A DNA stretch of 64,000 nt, taken from Canna indica. Taxonomy: Eukaryota > Streptophyta > Magnoliopsida > Zingiberales > Cannaceae. The notes under the pieces are model-generated. The model was given only the letters and a program-made list of their open reading frames with translations. It had not been told where the DNA came from and ran no database searches. The position numbers and the translations under genes were made by a program. The DNA is taken from assembly GCA_034359265.1 (NCBI GenBank), contig CP136893.1, positions 49,301,501 through 49,365,500 of the forward strand, in the 5' to 3' direction. This document shows positions 37,888 to 50,679 of this stretch, in pieces (the first letter of the stretch is position 1; every line of letters starts with the position of its first letter).

Positions 37888-39182
37888 GACTCCAGATCAT
37901 TCACTGTGATGGGAGAAGTTGTTAATCGAGTTATTTTTGACAAACTAATGCAAAGAATTGCACGCTTTTTGGAATAGAATCTTGAACGAAGCCGACTGAT
38001 TGAACTTTGGGGTATCGGTTCGAAACGACCAGAAATCTGAGTACCGAGCGACTCCAGAACATTCACTGTGATGGGAGAAGTTGTTAATGGAGTTATTTTT
38101 GACAAACGAATACAAAGAATTGCATGCTTTTTCGAATAGAATCTAGAACGAAGTCGACTGATTGACCTTCGGGGTATCGGCTAGAAACGCCCAGCAATCT
38201 AAGTCCCGAGCGACACCAGAACATTCACTGTGATGGGAGAATTTGTTAATCTAGATATTTTTACAGACTAATACAAATAATTGCATGATTTTTCAAATAG
38301 AATCTTGAACGAAGCCGACTAGTTGAACTTCGGGGTATCGGCTAGAAACGCCCAGCAATCTGAGTCCCGAGCGACTCCAGAACATTCATTGTAATGGGAG
38401 AAGTTGTTAATCGAGGTATTTTTGACAAACTAATGCAAAGAATTGCACGCTTTTTGGAATAGAATCTTGAACGAAGCCGACTGATTGAACTTCGGGGTAT
38501 CGGTTCAAAACGACCAGAAATCTGAGTCCCGAGCGACTCCAGACCATTCACTGTCATGGGAGAAGTTGTTAATCGAGTTATTTTTGACAAACTAAAGCTA
38601 AGAATTGCATGATTTTTCGAATAGAATCTTGAATGAAGCCGACTGTTTGAACTTTGGGGTATCGGCAAGAAGCGCCCAGCAATCGAAGTCCCGAGCGACT
38701 CCAGAACATTCACTGTGATGGTAGAAGTTGTTAATCGAGTTATTTTTGACAAACTAATGCAAAGAATTGAACGCTTTTTGGAATAGAATCTTGAACGAAG
38801 TCGACTGATTGAACTTCGAGGTATCGGTTCGAAACGACCAGAAATCTGAGTCACAAGCGACTCCAGAACATTCACTGTGATGGGAGAAGTTGTTAATCAA
38901 TTTATTTTTGACAGACTAATGCAAAGAATTGCACGCTTTTTCGAATATAATCTAGAACGAAGTCGACTAATTGACCTTCGGGGTATCGGCTAGAAACGCC
39001 CAGCAATCTAAGTCCCGAGCGACTCCAGAACATTCACTGTGATGGGAGAAGTTGTTAATCTAGATATTTTTGACAGACTAATACAAATAATTGCACGATT
39101 TTTCGAATAGAATCTTGAACGAAGCCGACTGGTTGAACTTCGGGGTATCGGCTAGAAACGCCCAGCAATCTGAGTCCCGAGC
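37888..39182. repeat. Zone C copy C8 (8-mer, 1,295 bp)
   Basis: This unit is very similar to C7, with the same deletion in m3 and the same gactccagaccattc start in m5. It resembles C19 at 49,385 (offset 11,497). Confidence 0.9.
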
Positions 39183-40478
39183 GACTCCAGATCATTCACT
39201 GTGATGGGAGAAGTTGTTAATCGAGTTATTTTTGACAAACTAATGCAAAGAATTGCACGCTTTTTCGAATAGAATCTTGAACGAAGCCGACTGATTGAAC
39301 TTCGGGGTATCGGTTCGAAACGACCAGAAATCTGAGTACCGAGCGACTCCAGAACATTCACTGTGATGGGAGAAGTTGTTAATGGAGTTATTTTTGACAA
39401 ACGAATACAAAGAATTGCACGCTTTTTCGAATAGAATCTAGAACGAAGTCGACTGATTGACCTTCGGGGTATCGGCTAGAAACGCCCAGCAATCTAAGTA
39501 CCGAGCGACACCAGAACATTCACTGTGATGGGAGAATTTGTTAATCTAGATATTTTTGACAGACTAATACAAATAATTGCACGATTTTTGAAATAGAATC
39601 TTGAACGAAGCCGACTGGTTGAACTTCGGGGTATCGGCTAGAAACGCCCAGCAATCTGAGTCCCGAGCGACTCCAGAACATTCACTGTGATGGGAGAAGT
39701 TGTTAATCGAGGTATTTTTGACAAACTAATGCAAAGAATTGCACGCTTTTTGGAATAGAATCTTGAACGAAGCCGACTGATGGAACTTCGGGGTATCGGT
39801 TCGAAACGACCAGAAATCTGAGTCCCGAGCGACTCCAGAACATTCACTGTCATGGGAGAAGTTCTTAATCGAGTTATTTTTGACAAACTAAAGCTAAGAA
39901 TTGCATGATTTTTCGAATAGAATCTTGAATGAAGCCGACTGTTTGAACTTCGGGGTATCGGCAAGAAGTGCCCAGCAATCGAAGTCCCGAGCGACTCCAG
40001 AACATTCACTGTGATGGTAGAAGTTGTTAATCGAGTTATTTTTGACAAACTAATGCAAAGAATTGAACGCTTTTTGGAATAGAATCTTGAACGAAGTCGA
40101 CTGATTGAACTTCGAGGTATCGGTTCGAAACGACCAGAAATCTGAGTCACAAACGACTCCAGAACATTCACTGTGATGGGAGAAGTTGTTAATCAATTTA
40201 TTTTTGACAGACTAATGCAAAGAATTGCACGCTTTTTCGAAAAGAATCTAGAACGAAGTCGACTAATTGACCTTCGGGGTATCGGCTAGAAACGCCCAGC
40301 AATCTAAGTCCCGAGCGACTCCAGAACATTCACTGTGATGGGAGAAGTTGTTAATCTAGATATTTTTGACAGACTAATACAAATAATTGCATGATTTTTC
40401 GAATAGAATCTTGAACGAAGCCGACTGGTTGAACTTCGGGGTATCGGCTAGAAACGCCCAGCAATCTGAGTCCCGAGC
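39183..40478. repeat. Zone C copy C9 (8-mer, 1,296 bp)
   Basis: m3 is of the tttttgaaatag type, without the deletion. Private variants are caatctaagtaccgag in m2, gatggaacttcgg in m4, gttcttaatcgag in m5 (39,861) and cacaaacgactcc after m6. All recur 11,497 bp downstream in C20. Confidence 0.9.
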
Positions 40479-40640
40479 GACTCCAGATCATTCACTGTGA
40501 TGGGAGAAGTTGTTAATCGAGTTATTTTTGACAAACTAATGCAAAGAATTGCACGCTTTTTCGAATAGAATCTTGAACGAAGCCGACTGGTTGAACTTCG
40601 GGGTATCGGCTAGAAACGCCCAGCAATCTGAGTCCCGAGC
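40479..40640. repeat. Zone C copy C10: single duplicated m1 monomer
   Basis: Two gactccagatcattc starts lie 162 bp apart (40,479 and 40,641). The first is an m1 whose 3' half has m8 character (gactggttgaacttc, ggctagaaacgccc), so it is a recombinant. It is the smallest expansion step in zone C. Confidence 0.85.
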
Positions 40641-41935
40641 GACTCCAGATCATTCACTGTGATGGGAGAAGTTGTTAATCGAGTTATTTTTGACAAACTA
40701 ATGCAAAGAATTGCACGCTTTTTGGAATAGAATCTTGAACGAAGCCGACTGATTGAACTTCGGGGTATCGGTTCAAAACGACCAGAAATCTGAGTACCGA
40801 GCGACTCCAGAACATTCACTGTGATGGGAGAAGTTGTTAATGGAGTTATTTTTGACAAACGAATACAAAGAATTGCATGCTTTTTCGAATAGAATCTAGA
40901 ACGAAGTCGACTGATTGACCTTCGGGGTATCGGCTAGAAACGCCCAGCAATCTAAGTCCCGAGCGACACCAGAACATTCACTGTGATGGGAGAATTTGTT
41001 AATCTAGATATTTTTACAGACTAATACAAATAATTGCATGATTTTTCAAATAGAATCTTGAACGAAGCCGACTGGTTGAACTTCGGGGTATCGGCTAGAA
41101 ACGCCCAGCAATCTGAGTCCCGAGCGACTCCAGAACATTCACTGTGATGGGAGAAGTTGTTAATCGAGGTATTTTTGACAAACTAATGCAAAGAATTGCA
41201 CGCTTTTTGGAATAGAATCTTGAACGAAGCCGACTGATTGAACTTCGGGGTATCGGTTCGAAACGACCAGAAATCTGAGTCCCGAGCGACTCCAGAACAT
41301 TCACTGTCATGGGAGAAGTTGTTAATCGAGTTATTTTTGACAAACTAAAGCTAAGAATTGCATGATTTTTCGAATAGAATCTTGAATGAAGCCGACTGTT
41401 TGAACTTCGGGGTATCGGCAAGAAGCGCCCAGCAATCGAAGTCCCGAGCGACTCCAGAACATTCACTGTGATGGTAGAAGTTGTTAATCGAGTTATTTTT
41501 GACAAACTAATGCAAAGAATTGAACGCTTTTTGGAATAGAATCTTGAACGAAGTCGACTGATTGAACTTCGAGGTATCGGTTCGAAACGACCAGAAATCT
41601 GAGTCACAAGCGACTCCAGAACATTCACTGTGATGGGAGAAGTTGTTAATCAATTTATTTTTGACAGACTAATACAAAGAATTGCACGCTTTTTCGAATA
41701 TAATCTAGAACGAAGTCGACTAATTGACCTTCGGGGTATCGGCTAGAAACGCCCAGCAATCTAAGTCCCGAGCGACTCCAGAACATTCACTGTGATGGGA
41801 GAAGTTGTTAATCTAGATATTTTTGACAGACTAATACAAATAATTGCACGATTTTTCGAATAGAATCTTGAACGAAGCCGACTGGTTGAACTTCGGGGTA
41901 TCGGCTAGAAACGCCCAGCAATCTGAGTCCCGAGC
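40641..41935. repeat. Zone C copy C11 (8-mer, 1,295 bp)
   Basis: This is a complete unit with the m3 one-base deletion near 41,010 and an unmodified m4 (cattcactgtgatggg), like C5 and C17. Confidence 0.9.
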
Positions 41936-44040
41936 GACTCCAGATCATTCACTGTGATGGGAGAAGTTGTTAATCGAGTTATTTTTGACAAACTAATGCA
42001 AAGAATTGCACGCTTTTTGGAATAGAATCTTGAACGAAGCCGACTGATTGAACTTCGGGGTATCGGTTCGAAACGACCAGAAATCTGAGTACCGAGCGAC
42101 TCCAGAACATTCACTGTGATGGGAGAAGTTGTTAATGGAGTTATTTTTGACAAACGAATACAAAGAATTGCACGCTTTTTCGAATAGAATCTAGAACGAA
42201 GTCGACTGATTGACCTTCGGGGTATCGGCTAGAAACGCCCAGCAATCTAAGTCCCGAGCGACACCAGAACATTCACTGTGATGGGAGAATTTGTTAATCT
42301 AGATATTTTTGACAGACTAATACAAATAATTGCACGATTTTTGAAATAGAATCTTGAACGAAGCCGACTGGTTGAACTTCGGGGTATCGGCTAGAAACGC
42401 CCAGCAATCTGAGTCCCGAGCGACTCCAGAACATTCACTGTGATGGGAGAAGTTGTTAATCGAGGTATTTTTGACAAACTAATGCAAAGAATTGCACGAT
42501 TTTTGAAATAGAATCTTGAACGAAGCCGACTGGTTGACCTTCGGGGTATCGGCTAGAAACGCCCAGCAATCTAAGTCCCGAGCGACTCCAGAACATTCAC
42601 TGTGATGGGAGAAGTTGTTAATCAAGTTATTTTTGACAAACTAATACAAATAATTGCACGATTTTTCGAATAGAATCTTGAACGAAGCCGACTGGTTGAA
42701 CTTCGAGGTATCGGCTAGAAACGCCCAGCAATCTGAGTCCCGAGCGACTCCAGATCATTCACTGTGATGGGAGAAGTTGTTAATCGAGTTATTTTTCACA
42801 AACTAATGCAAAGAATTGCACGCTTTTTGGAATAGAATCTTGAACGAAGCCGACTGATTGAACTTTGGGGTATCGGTTCGAAACGACCAGAAATCTGAGT
42901 ACCGAGCGACTCCAGAACATTCACTGTGATGGGAGAAGTTGTTAATGGAGTTATTTTTGACAAACGAATACAAAGAATTGCATGCTTTTTCGAATAGAAT
43001 CTAGAACGAAGTCGACTGATTGACCTTCGGGGTATCGGCTAGAAACGCCCAGCAATCTAAGTCCCGAGCGACACCAGAACATTCACTGTGATGGGAGAAT
43101 TTGTTAATCTAGATATTTTTACAGACTAATACAAATAATTGCATGATTTTTCAAATAGAATCTTGAACGAAGCCGACTGGTTGAACTTCGGGGTATCGGC
43201 TAGAAACGCCCAGCAATCTGAGTCCCGAGCGACTCCAGAACATTCATTGTAATGGGAGAAGTTGTTAATCGAGGTATTTTTGACAAACTAATGCAAAGAA
43301 TTGCACGCTTTTTGGAATAGAATCTTGAACGAAGCCGACTGATTGAACTTCGGGGTATCGGTTCGAAACAACCAGAAATCTGAGTCCCGAGCGACTCCAG
43401 AACATTCACTGTCATGGGAGAAGTTGTTAATCGAGTTATTTTTGACAAACTAAAGCTAAGAATTGCATGATTTTTCGAATAGAATCTTGAATGAAGCCGA
43501 CTGTTTGAACTTCGGGGTATCGGCAAGAAGCGCCCAGCAATCGAAGTCCCGAGCGACTCCAGAACATTCACTGTGATGGTAGAAGTTGTTAATCGAGTTA
43601 TTTTTGACAAACTAATGCAAAGAATTGAACGCTTTTTGGAATAGAATCTTGAACGAAGTCGACTGATTGAACTTCGAGGTATCGGTTCGAAACGACCAGA
43701 AATCTGAGTCACAAGCGACTCCAGAACATTCACTGTGATGGGAGAAGTTGTTAATCAATTTATTTTTGACAGACTAATACAAAGAATTGCACGCTTTTTC
43801 GAATATAATCTAGAACGAAGTCGACTAATTGACCTTCGGGGTATCGGCTAGAAACGCCCAGCAATCTAAGTCCCGAGCGACTCCAGAACATTCACTGTGA
43901 TGGGAGAAGTTGTTAATCTAGATATTTTTGACAGACTAATACAAATAATTGCACGATTTTTCGAATAGAATCTTGAACGAAGCCGACTGGTTGAACTTCG
44001 GGGTATCGGCTAGAAACGCCCAGCAATCTGAGTCCCGAGC
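41936..44040. repeat. Zone C copies C12+C13: composite 13-mer (810 + 1,295 bp)
   Basis: m1 anchors at 41,936, 42,746 and 44,041 define a 5-mer followed by an 8-mer. The 5-mer has the chimeric monomer near 42,422. The 8-mer has the m3 deletion and cattcattgtaatggg in m4. The same 2,105-bp composite follows directly. Confidence 0.9.
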
Positions 44041-46145
44041 GACTCGAGATCATTCACTGTGATGGGAGAAGTTGTTAATCGAGTTATTTTTGACAAACTA
44101 ATGCAAAGAATTGCACGCTTTTTGGAATAGAATCTTGAACGAAGCCGACTGATTGAACTTCGGGGTATCGGTTCGAAACGACCAGAAATCTGAGTACCGA
44201 GCGACTCCAGAACATTCACTGTGATGGGAGAAGTTGTTAATGGAGTTATTTTTGACAAACGAATACAAAGAATTGCACGCTTTTTCGAATAGAATCTAGA
44301 ACGAAGTCGACTGATTGACCTTCGGGGTATCGGCTAGAAACGCCCAGCAATCTAAGTCCCGAGCGACACCAGAACATTCACTGTGATGGGAGAATTTGTT
44401 AATCTAGATATTTTTGACAGACTAATACAAATAATTGCACGATTTTTGAAATAGAATCTTGAACGAAGCCGACTGGTTGAACTTCGGGGTATCGGCTAGA
44501 AACGCCCAGCAATCTGAGTCCCGAGCGACTCCAGAACATTCACTGTGATGGGAGAAGTTGTTAATCGAGGTATTTTTGACAAACTAATGCAAAGAATTGC
44601 ACAATTTTTGAAATAGAATCTTGAACGAAGCCGACTGGTTGACCTTCGGGGTATCGGCTAGAAACGCCCAGCAATCTAAGTCCCGAGCGACTCCAGAACA
44701 TTCACTGTGATGGGAGAAGTTGTTAATCAAGTTATTTTTGACAAACTAATACAAATAATTGCACGATTTTTCGAATAGAATCTTGAACGAAGCCGACTGG
44801 TTGAACTTCGAGGTATCGGCTAGAAACGCCCAGCAATCTGAGTCCCGAGCGACTCCAGATCATTCACTGTGATGGGAGAAGTTGTTAATCGAGTTATTTT
44901 TCACAAACTAATGCAAAGAATTGCACGCTTTTTGGAATAGAATCTTGAACGAAGCCGACTGATTGAACTTTGGGGTATCGGTTCGAAACGACCAGAAATC
45001 TGAGTACCGAGCGACTCCAGAACATTCACTGTGATGGGAGAAGTTGTTAATGGAGTTATTTTTGACAAACGAATACAAAGAATTGCATGCTTTTTCGAAT
45101 AGAATCTAGAACGAAGTCGACTGATTGACCTTCGGGGTATCGGCTAGAAACGCCCAGCAATCTAAGTCCCGAGCGACACCAGAACATTCACTGTGATGGG
45201 AGAATTTGTTAATCTAGATATTTTTACAGACTAATACAAATAATTGCATGATTTTTCAAATAGAATCTTGAACGAAGCCGACTGGTTGAACTTCGGGGTA
45301 TCGGCTAGAAACGCCCAGCAATCTGAGTCCCGAGCGACTCCAGAACATTCATTGTAATGGGAGAAGTTGTTAATCGAGGTATTTTTGACAAACTAATGCA
45401 AAGAATTGCACGCTTTTTGGAATAGAATCTTGAACGAAGCCGACTGATTGAACTTCGGGGTATCGGTTCGAAACAACCAGAAATCTGAGTCACAAGCGAC
45501 TCCAGAATATTCACTGTGATGGGAGAAGTTGTTAATCGAGTTATTTTTGACAAACTAAAGCTAAGAATTGCATGATTTTTCGAATAGAATCTTGAATGAA
45601 GCCGACTGTTTGAACTTCGGGGTATCGGCAAGAAGCGCCCAGCAATCGAAGTCCCGAGCGACTCCAGAACATTCACTGTGATGGTAGAAGTTGTTAATCG
45701 AGTTATTTTTGACAAACTAATGCAAAGAATTGAACGCTTTTTGGAATAGAATCTTGAACGAAGTCGACTGATTGAACTTCGAGGTATCGGTTCGAAACGA
45801 CCAGAAATCTGAGTCACAAGCGACTCCAGAACATTCACTGTGATGGGAGAAGTTGTTAATCAATTTATTTTTGACAGACTAATGCAAAGAATTGCACGCT
45901 TTTTCGAATAGAATCTAGAACGAAGTCGACTAATTGACCTTCGGGGTATCGGCTAGAAATGCCCAGCAATCTAAGTCCCGAGCGACTCCAGAACATTCAC
46001 TGTGATGGGAGAAGTTGTTAATCTAGATATTTTTGACAGACTAATACAAATAATTGCACGATTTTTCGAATAGAATCTTGAACGAAGCCGACTGGTTGAA
46101 CTTCGGGGTATCGGCTAGAAACGCCCAGCAATCTGAGTCCCGAGC
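44041..46145. repeat. Zone C copies C14+C15: second tandem composite 13-mer (2,105 bp)
   Basis: m1 anchors lie at 44,041, 44,851 and 46,146. The first m1 has a private gactcgagatcattc. In C15 the m4/m5 joint at about 45,470-45,530 is replaced by caaccagaaatctgagtc with gactccagaatattc, unlike any other m5. Confidence 0.9.
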
Positions 46146-47279
46146 GACTCCAGATCATTCACTGTGATGGGAGAAGTTATTAATCGAGTTATTTTTGACA
46201 AACTAATGCAAAGAATTGCACGCTTTTTGGAATAGAATCTTGAACGAAGCCGACTGATTGAACTTCGGGGTATCGGTTCGAGACGACCAGAAATCTGAGT
46301 ACCGAGCGACTCCAGAACATTCACTGTGATGGGAGAAGTTGTTAATCGAGTTATTTTTGACAAACGAATGCAAAGAATTGCATGCTTTTCCGAATAGAAT
46401 CTAGAACGAAGTTGACTGATTGACCTTCGGGGTATCGGCTAGAAACGCCCAGCAATCTAAGTCCCGAGCGACTCCAGAACATTCACTGTGATGGGAGAAG
46501 TTGTTAATCTAGATATTTTTTATAGACTAATACAAATAATTGCACGATTTTTCGAATAGAATCTTGAACAAAGCCGACTGGTTGACCTTCGGGGTATCGG
46601 CTAAAAACGCCCAGCAATCTAAGTCCCGAGCGACTCCAGAACATTCACTGTGATGGGAGAAGTTGTTAATCGAGTTATTTTTGACAAACTAAAGCTAAGA
46701 ATTGCATGATTTTTCGAATAGATTCTTGAATGAAGCCGACTGTTTGAACTTCGGGGTATCGGCAAGAAGCGCCCAGCAATCAAAGTCCCGAGCGACTCCA
46801 GAACATTCACTGTGATGGTAGAAGTTGTTAATCGAGTTATTTTTGACAAACTAATGCAAAGAATTGAACGCTTTTTGGAATAGAATCTTGAACGAAGTCG
46901 ACTGATTGAACTTCGAGGTATCGGTTCGAAACGACCAGAAATCTGAGTCACAAGCGACTCCAGAACATTCACTGTGATGGGAGAAGTTGTTAATCAATTT
47001 ATTTTTGACAGACTAATGCAAAGAATTGCACGCTTTTTCGAATAGAATCTAGAACGAAGTCGACTAATTGACCTTCGGGGTATCGGCTAGAAACGCCCAG
47101 TAATCTAAGTCCCGAGCGACTCCAGAACATTCACTGTGATGGGAGAAGTTGTTAATCAAGTTATTTTTGACAAACTAATACAAATAATTGCACGATTTTT
47201 CGAATAGAATTTTGAACGAAGCCGACTGGTTGAACTTCGAGGTATCGGCTAGAAACGCCCAGCAATCTGGGTCCCGAGC
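46146..47279. repeat. Zone C copy C16 (7-mer, 1,134 bp), boundary echo
   Basis: The first three monomers (46,146-46,631) carry gaagttattaatcgag, ggttcgagacgacc, cttttccgaatag and tattttttatagac. They match 53,272-53,757 at an offset of 7,126. The next four are m5, m6, m7 and an m8 with caagttatttttgac, matching the end of C4 at offset 12,792. The unit is a recombinant joint. Confidence 0.88.
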
Positions 47280-48574
47280 GACTCCAGATCATTCACTGTG
47301 ATGGGAGAAGTTGTTAATCGAGTTATTTTTCACAAACTAATGCAAAGAATTGCACGCTTTTTGGAATAGAATCTTGAACGAAGCCGACTGATTGAACTTC
47401 GGGGTATCGGTTCGAAACGACCAGAAATCTGAGTACCGAGTGACTCCAGAACATTCACTGTGATGGGAGAAGTTGTTAATGGAGTTATTTTTGACAAACG
47501 AATACAAAGAATTGCATGCTTTTTCGAATAGAATCTAGAACGAAGTCGACTGATTGACCTTCGGGGTATCGGCTAGAAACGCCCTGCAATCTAAGTCCCG
47601 AGCGACACCAGAACATTCACTGTGATTGGAGAATTTGTTAATCTAGATATTTTTACAGACTAATACAAATAATTGCATGATTTTTCAAATAGAATCTTGA
47701 ACGAAGCCGACTGGTTGAACTTCGGGGTATCGGCTAGAAACGCCCAGCAATCTGAGTCCCGAGCGACTCCAGAACATTCACTGTGATGGGAGAAGTTGTT
47801 AATCGAGGTATTTTTGACAAACTAATGCAAAGAATTGCACGCTTTTTGGAATAGAATCTTGAACGAAGCCGACTGATTGAACTTCGGGGTATCGGTTCGA
47901 AACGACCAGAAATCTGAGTCCCGAGCGACTCCAGAACATTCACTGTCATGGGAGAAGTTGTTAATCGAGTTATTTTTGACAAACTAAAGCTAAGAATTGC
48001 ATGATTTTTCGAATAGAATCTTGAATGAAGCCGACTGTTTGAACTTCGGGGTATCGGCAAGAAGCGCCCAGCAATCGAAGTCCCGAGCGACTCCAGAACA
48101 TTCACTGTGATGGTAGAAGTTGTTAATCGAGTTATTTTTGACAAACTAATGCAAAGAATTGAACGCTTTTTGGAATAGAATCTTGAACGAAGTCGACTGA
48201 TTGAACTTCGAGGTATCGGTTCGAAACGACCAGAAATCTGAGTCACAAGCGACTCCAGAACATTCACTGTGATGGGAGAAGTTGTTAATCAATTTATTTT
48301 TGACAGACTAATGCAAAGAATTGCACGCTTTTTCGAATATAATCTAGAACGAAGTCGACTAATTGACCTTCGGGGTATCGGCTAGAAACGCCCAGCAATC
48401 TAAGTCCCGAGCGACTCCAGAACATTCACTGTGATGGGAGAAGTTGTTAATCTAGATATTTTTGACAGACTAATACAAATAATTGCACGATTTTTCGAAT
48501 AGAATCTTGAACGAAGCCGACTGGTTGAACTTCGGGGTATCGGCTAGAAACGCCCAGCAATCTGAGTCCCGAGC
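47280..48574. repeat. Zone C copy C17 (8-mer, 1,295 bp)
   Basis: This unit is the counterpart of C5, 12,792 bp downstream, with the m3 deletion. Private changes include cgccctgcaatc and gtgattggagaatttg near 47,580-47,630. Confidence 0.9.
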
Positions 48575-50679
48575 GACTCCAGATCATTCACTGTGATGGG
48601 AGAAGTTGTTAATCGAGTTATTTTTGACAAACTAATGCAAAGAATTGCACGCTTTTTGGAATAGAATCTTGAACGAAGCCGACTGATTGAACTTCGGGGT
48701 ATCGGTTCGAAACGACCAGAAATCTGAGTACCGAGCGACTCCAGAACATTCACTGTGATGGGAGAAGTTGTTAATGGAGTTATTTTTGACAAACGAATAC
48801 AAAGAATTGCACGCTTTTTCGAATAGAATCTAGAACGAAGTCGACTGATTGACCTTCGGGGTATCGGCTAGAAACGCCCAGCAATCTAAGTCCCGAGCGA
48901 CACCAGAACATTCACTGTGATGGGAGAATTTGTTAATCTAGATATTTTTGACAGACTAATACAAATAATTGCACGATTTTTGAAATAGAATCTTGAACGA
49001 AGCCGACTGGTTGAACTTCGGGGTATCGGCTAGAAACGCCCAGCAATCTGAGTCCCGAGCGACTCCAGAACATTCACTGTGATGGGAGAAGTTGTTAATC
49101 GAGGTATTTTTGACAAACTAATGCAAAGAATTGCACGATTTTTGAAATAGAATCTTGAACGAAGCCGACTGGTTGACCTTCGGGGTATCGGCTAGAAACG
49201 CCCAGCAATCTAAGTCCCGAGCGACTCCAGAACATTCACTGTGATGGGAGAAGTTGTTAATCAAGTTATTTTTGACAAACTAATACAAATAATTGCACGA
49301 TTTTTCGAATAGAATCTTGAACGAAGCCGACTGGTTGAACTTCGAGGTATCGGCTAGAAACGCCCAGCAATCTGAGTCCCGAGCGACTCCAGATCATTCA
49401 CTGTGATGGGAGAAGTTGTTAATCGAGTTATTTTTCACAAACTAATGCAAAGAATTGCACGCTTTTTGGAATAGAATCTTGAACGAAGCCGACTGATTGA
49501 ACTTTGGGGTATCGGTTCGAAACGACCAGAAATCTGAGTACCGAGCGACTGCAGAACATTCACTGTGATGGGAGAAGTTGTTAATGGAGTTATTTTTGAC
49601 AAACGAATACAAAGAATTGCATGCTTTTTCGAATAGAATCTAGAACGAAGTCGACTGATTGACCTTCGGGGTATCGGCTAGAAACGCCCAGCAATCTAAG
49701 TCCCGAGCGACACCAGAACATTCACTGTGATGGGAGAATTTGTTAATCTAGATATTTTTACAGACTAATACAAATAATTGCATGATTTTTCAAATAGAAT
49801 CTTGAACGAAGCCGACTGGTTGAACTTCGGGGTATCGGCTAGAAACGCCCAGCAATCTGAGTCCCGAGCGACTCCAGAACATTCATTGTAATGGGAGAAG
49901 TTGTTAATCGAGGTATTTTTGACAAACTAATGCAAAGAATTGCACGCTTTTTGGAATAGAATCTTGAACGAAGCCGACTGATTGAACTTCGGGGTATCGG
50001 TTCAAAACGACCAGAAATCTGAGTCCCGAGCGACTCCAGACCATTCACTGTCATGGGAGAAGTTGTTAATCGAGTTATTTTTGACAAACTAAAGCTAAGA
50101 ATTGCATGATTTTTCGAATAGAATCTTGAATGAAGCCGACTGTTTGAACTTTGGGGTATCGGCAAGAAGCGCCCAGCAATCGAAGTCCCGAGCGACTCCA
50201 GAACATTCACTGTGATGGTAGAAGTTGTTAATCGAGTTATTTTTGACAAACTAATGCAAAGAATTGAACGCTTTTTGGAATAGAATCTTGAACGAAGTCG
50301 ACTGATTGAACTTCGAGGTATCGGTTCGAAACGACCAGAAATCTGAGTCACAAGCGACTCCAGAACATTCACTGTGATGGGAGAAGTTGTTAATCAATTT
50401 ATTTTTGACAGACTAATGCAAAGAATTGCACGCTTTTTCGAATATAATCTAGAACGAAGTCGACTAATTGACCTTCGGGGTATCGGCTAGAAACGCCCAG
50501 CAATCTAAGTCCCGAGCGACTCCAGAACATTCACTGTGATGGGAGAAGTTGTTAATCTAGATATTTTTGACAGACTAATACAAATAATTGCACGATTTTT
50601 CGAATAGAATCTTGAACGAAGCCGACTGGTTGAACTTCGGGGTATCGGCTAGAAACGCCCAGCAATCTGAGTCCCGAGC
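48575..50679. repeat. Zone C copies C18+C19: composite 13-mer (2,105 bp)
   Basis: m1 anchors at 48,575, 49,385 and 50,680 give another 5-mer plus 8-mer. The 5-mer carries the same chimeric monomer near 49,061. The 8-mer has the m3 deletion and the gactccagaccattc start in m5, shared with C7 and C8. Confidence 0.9.
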
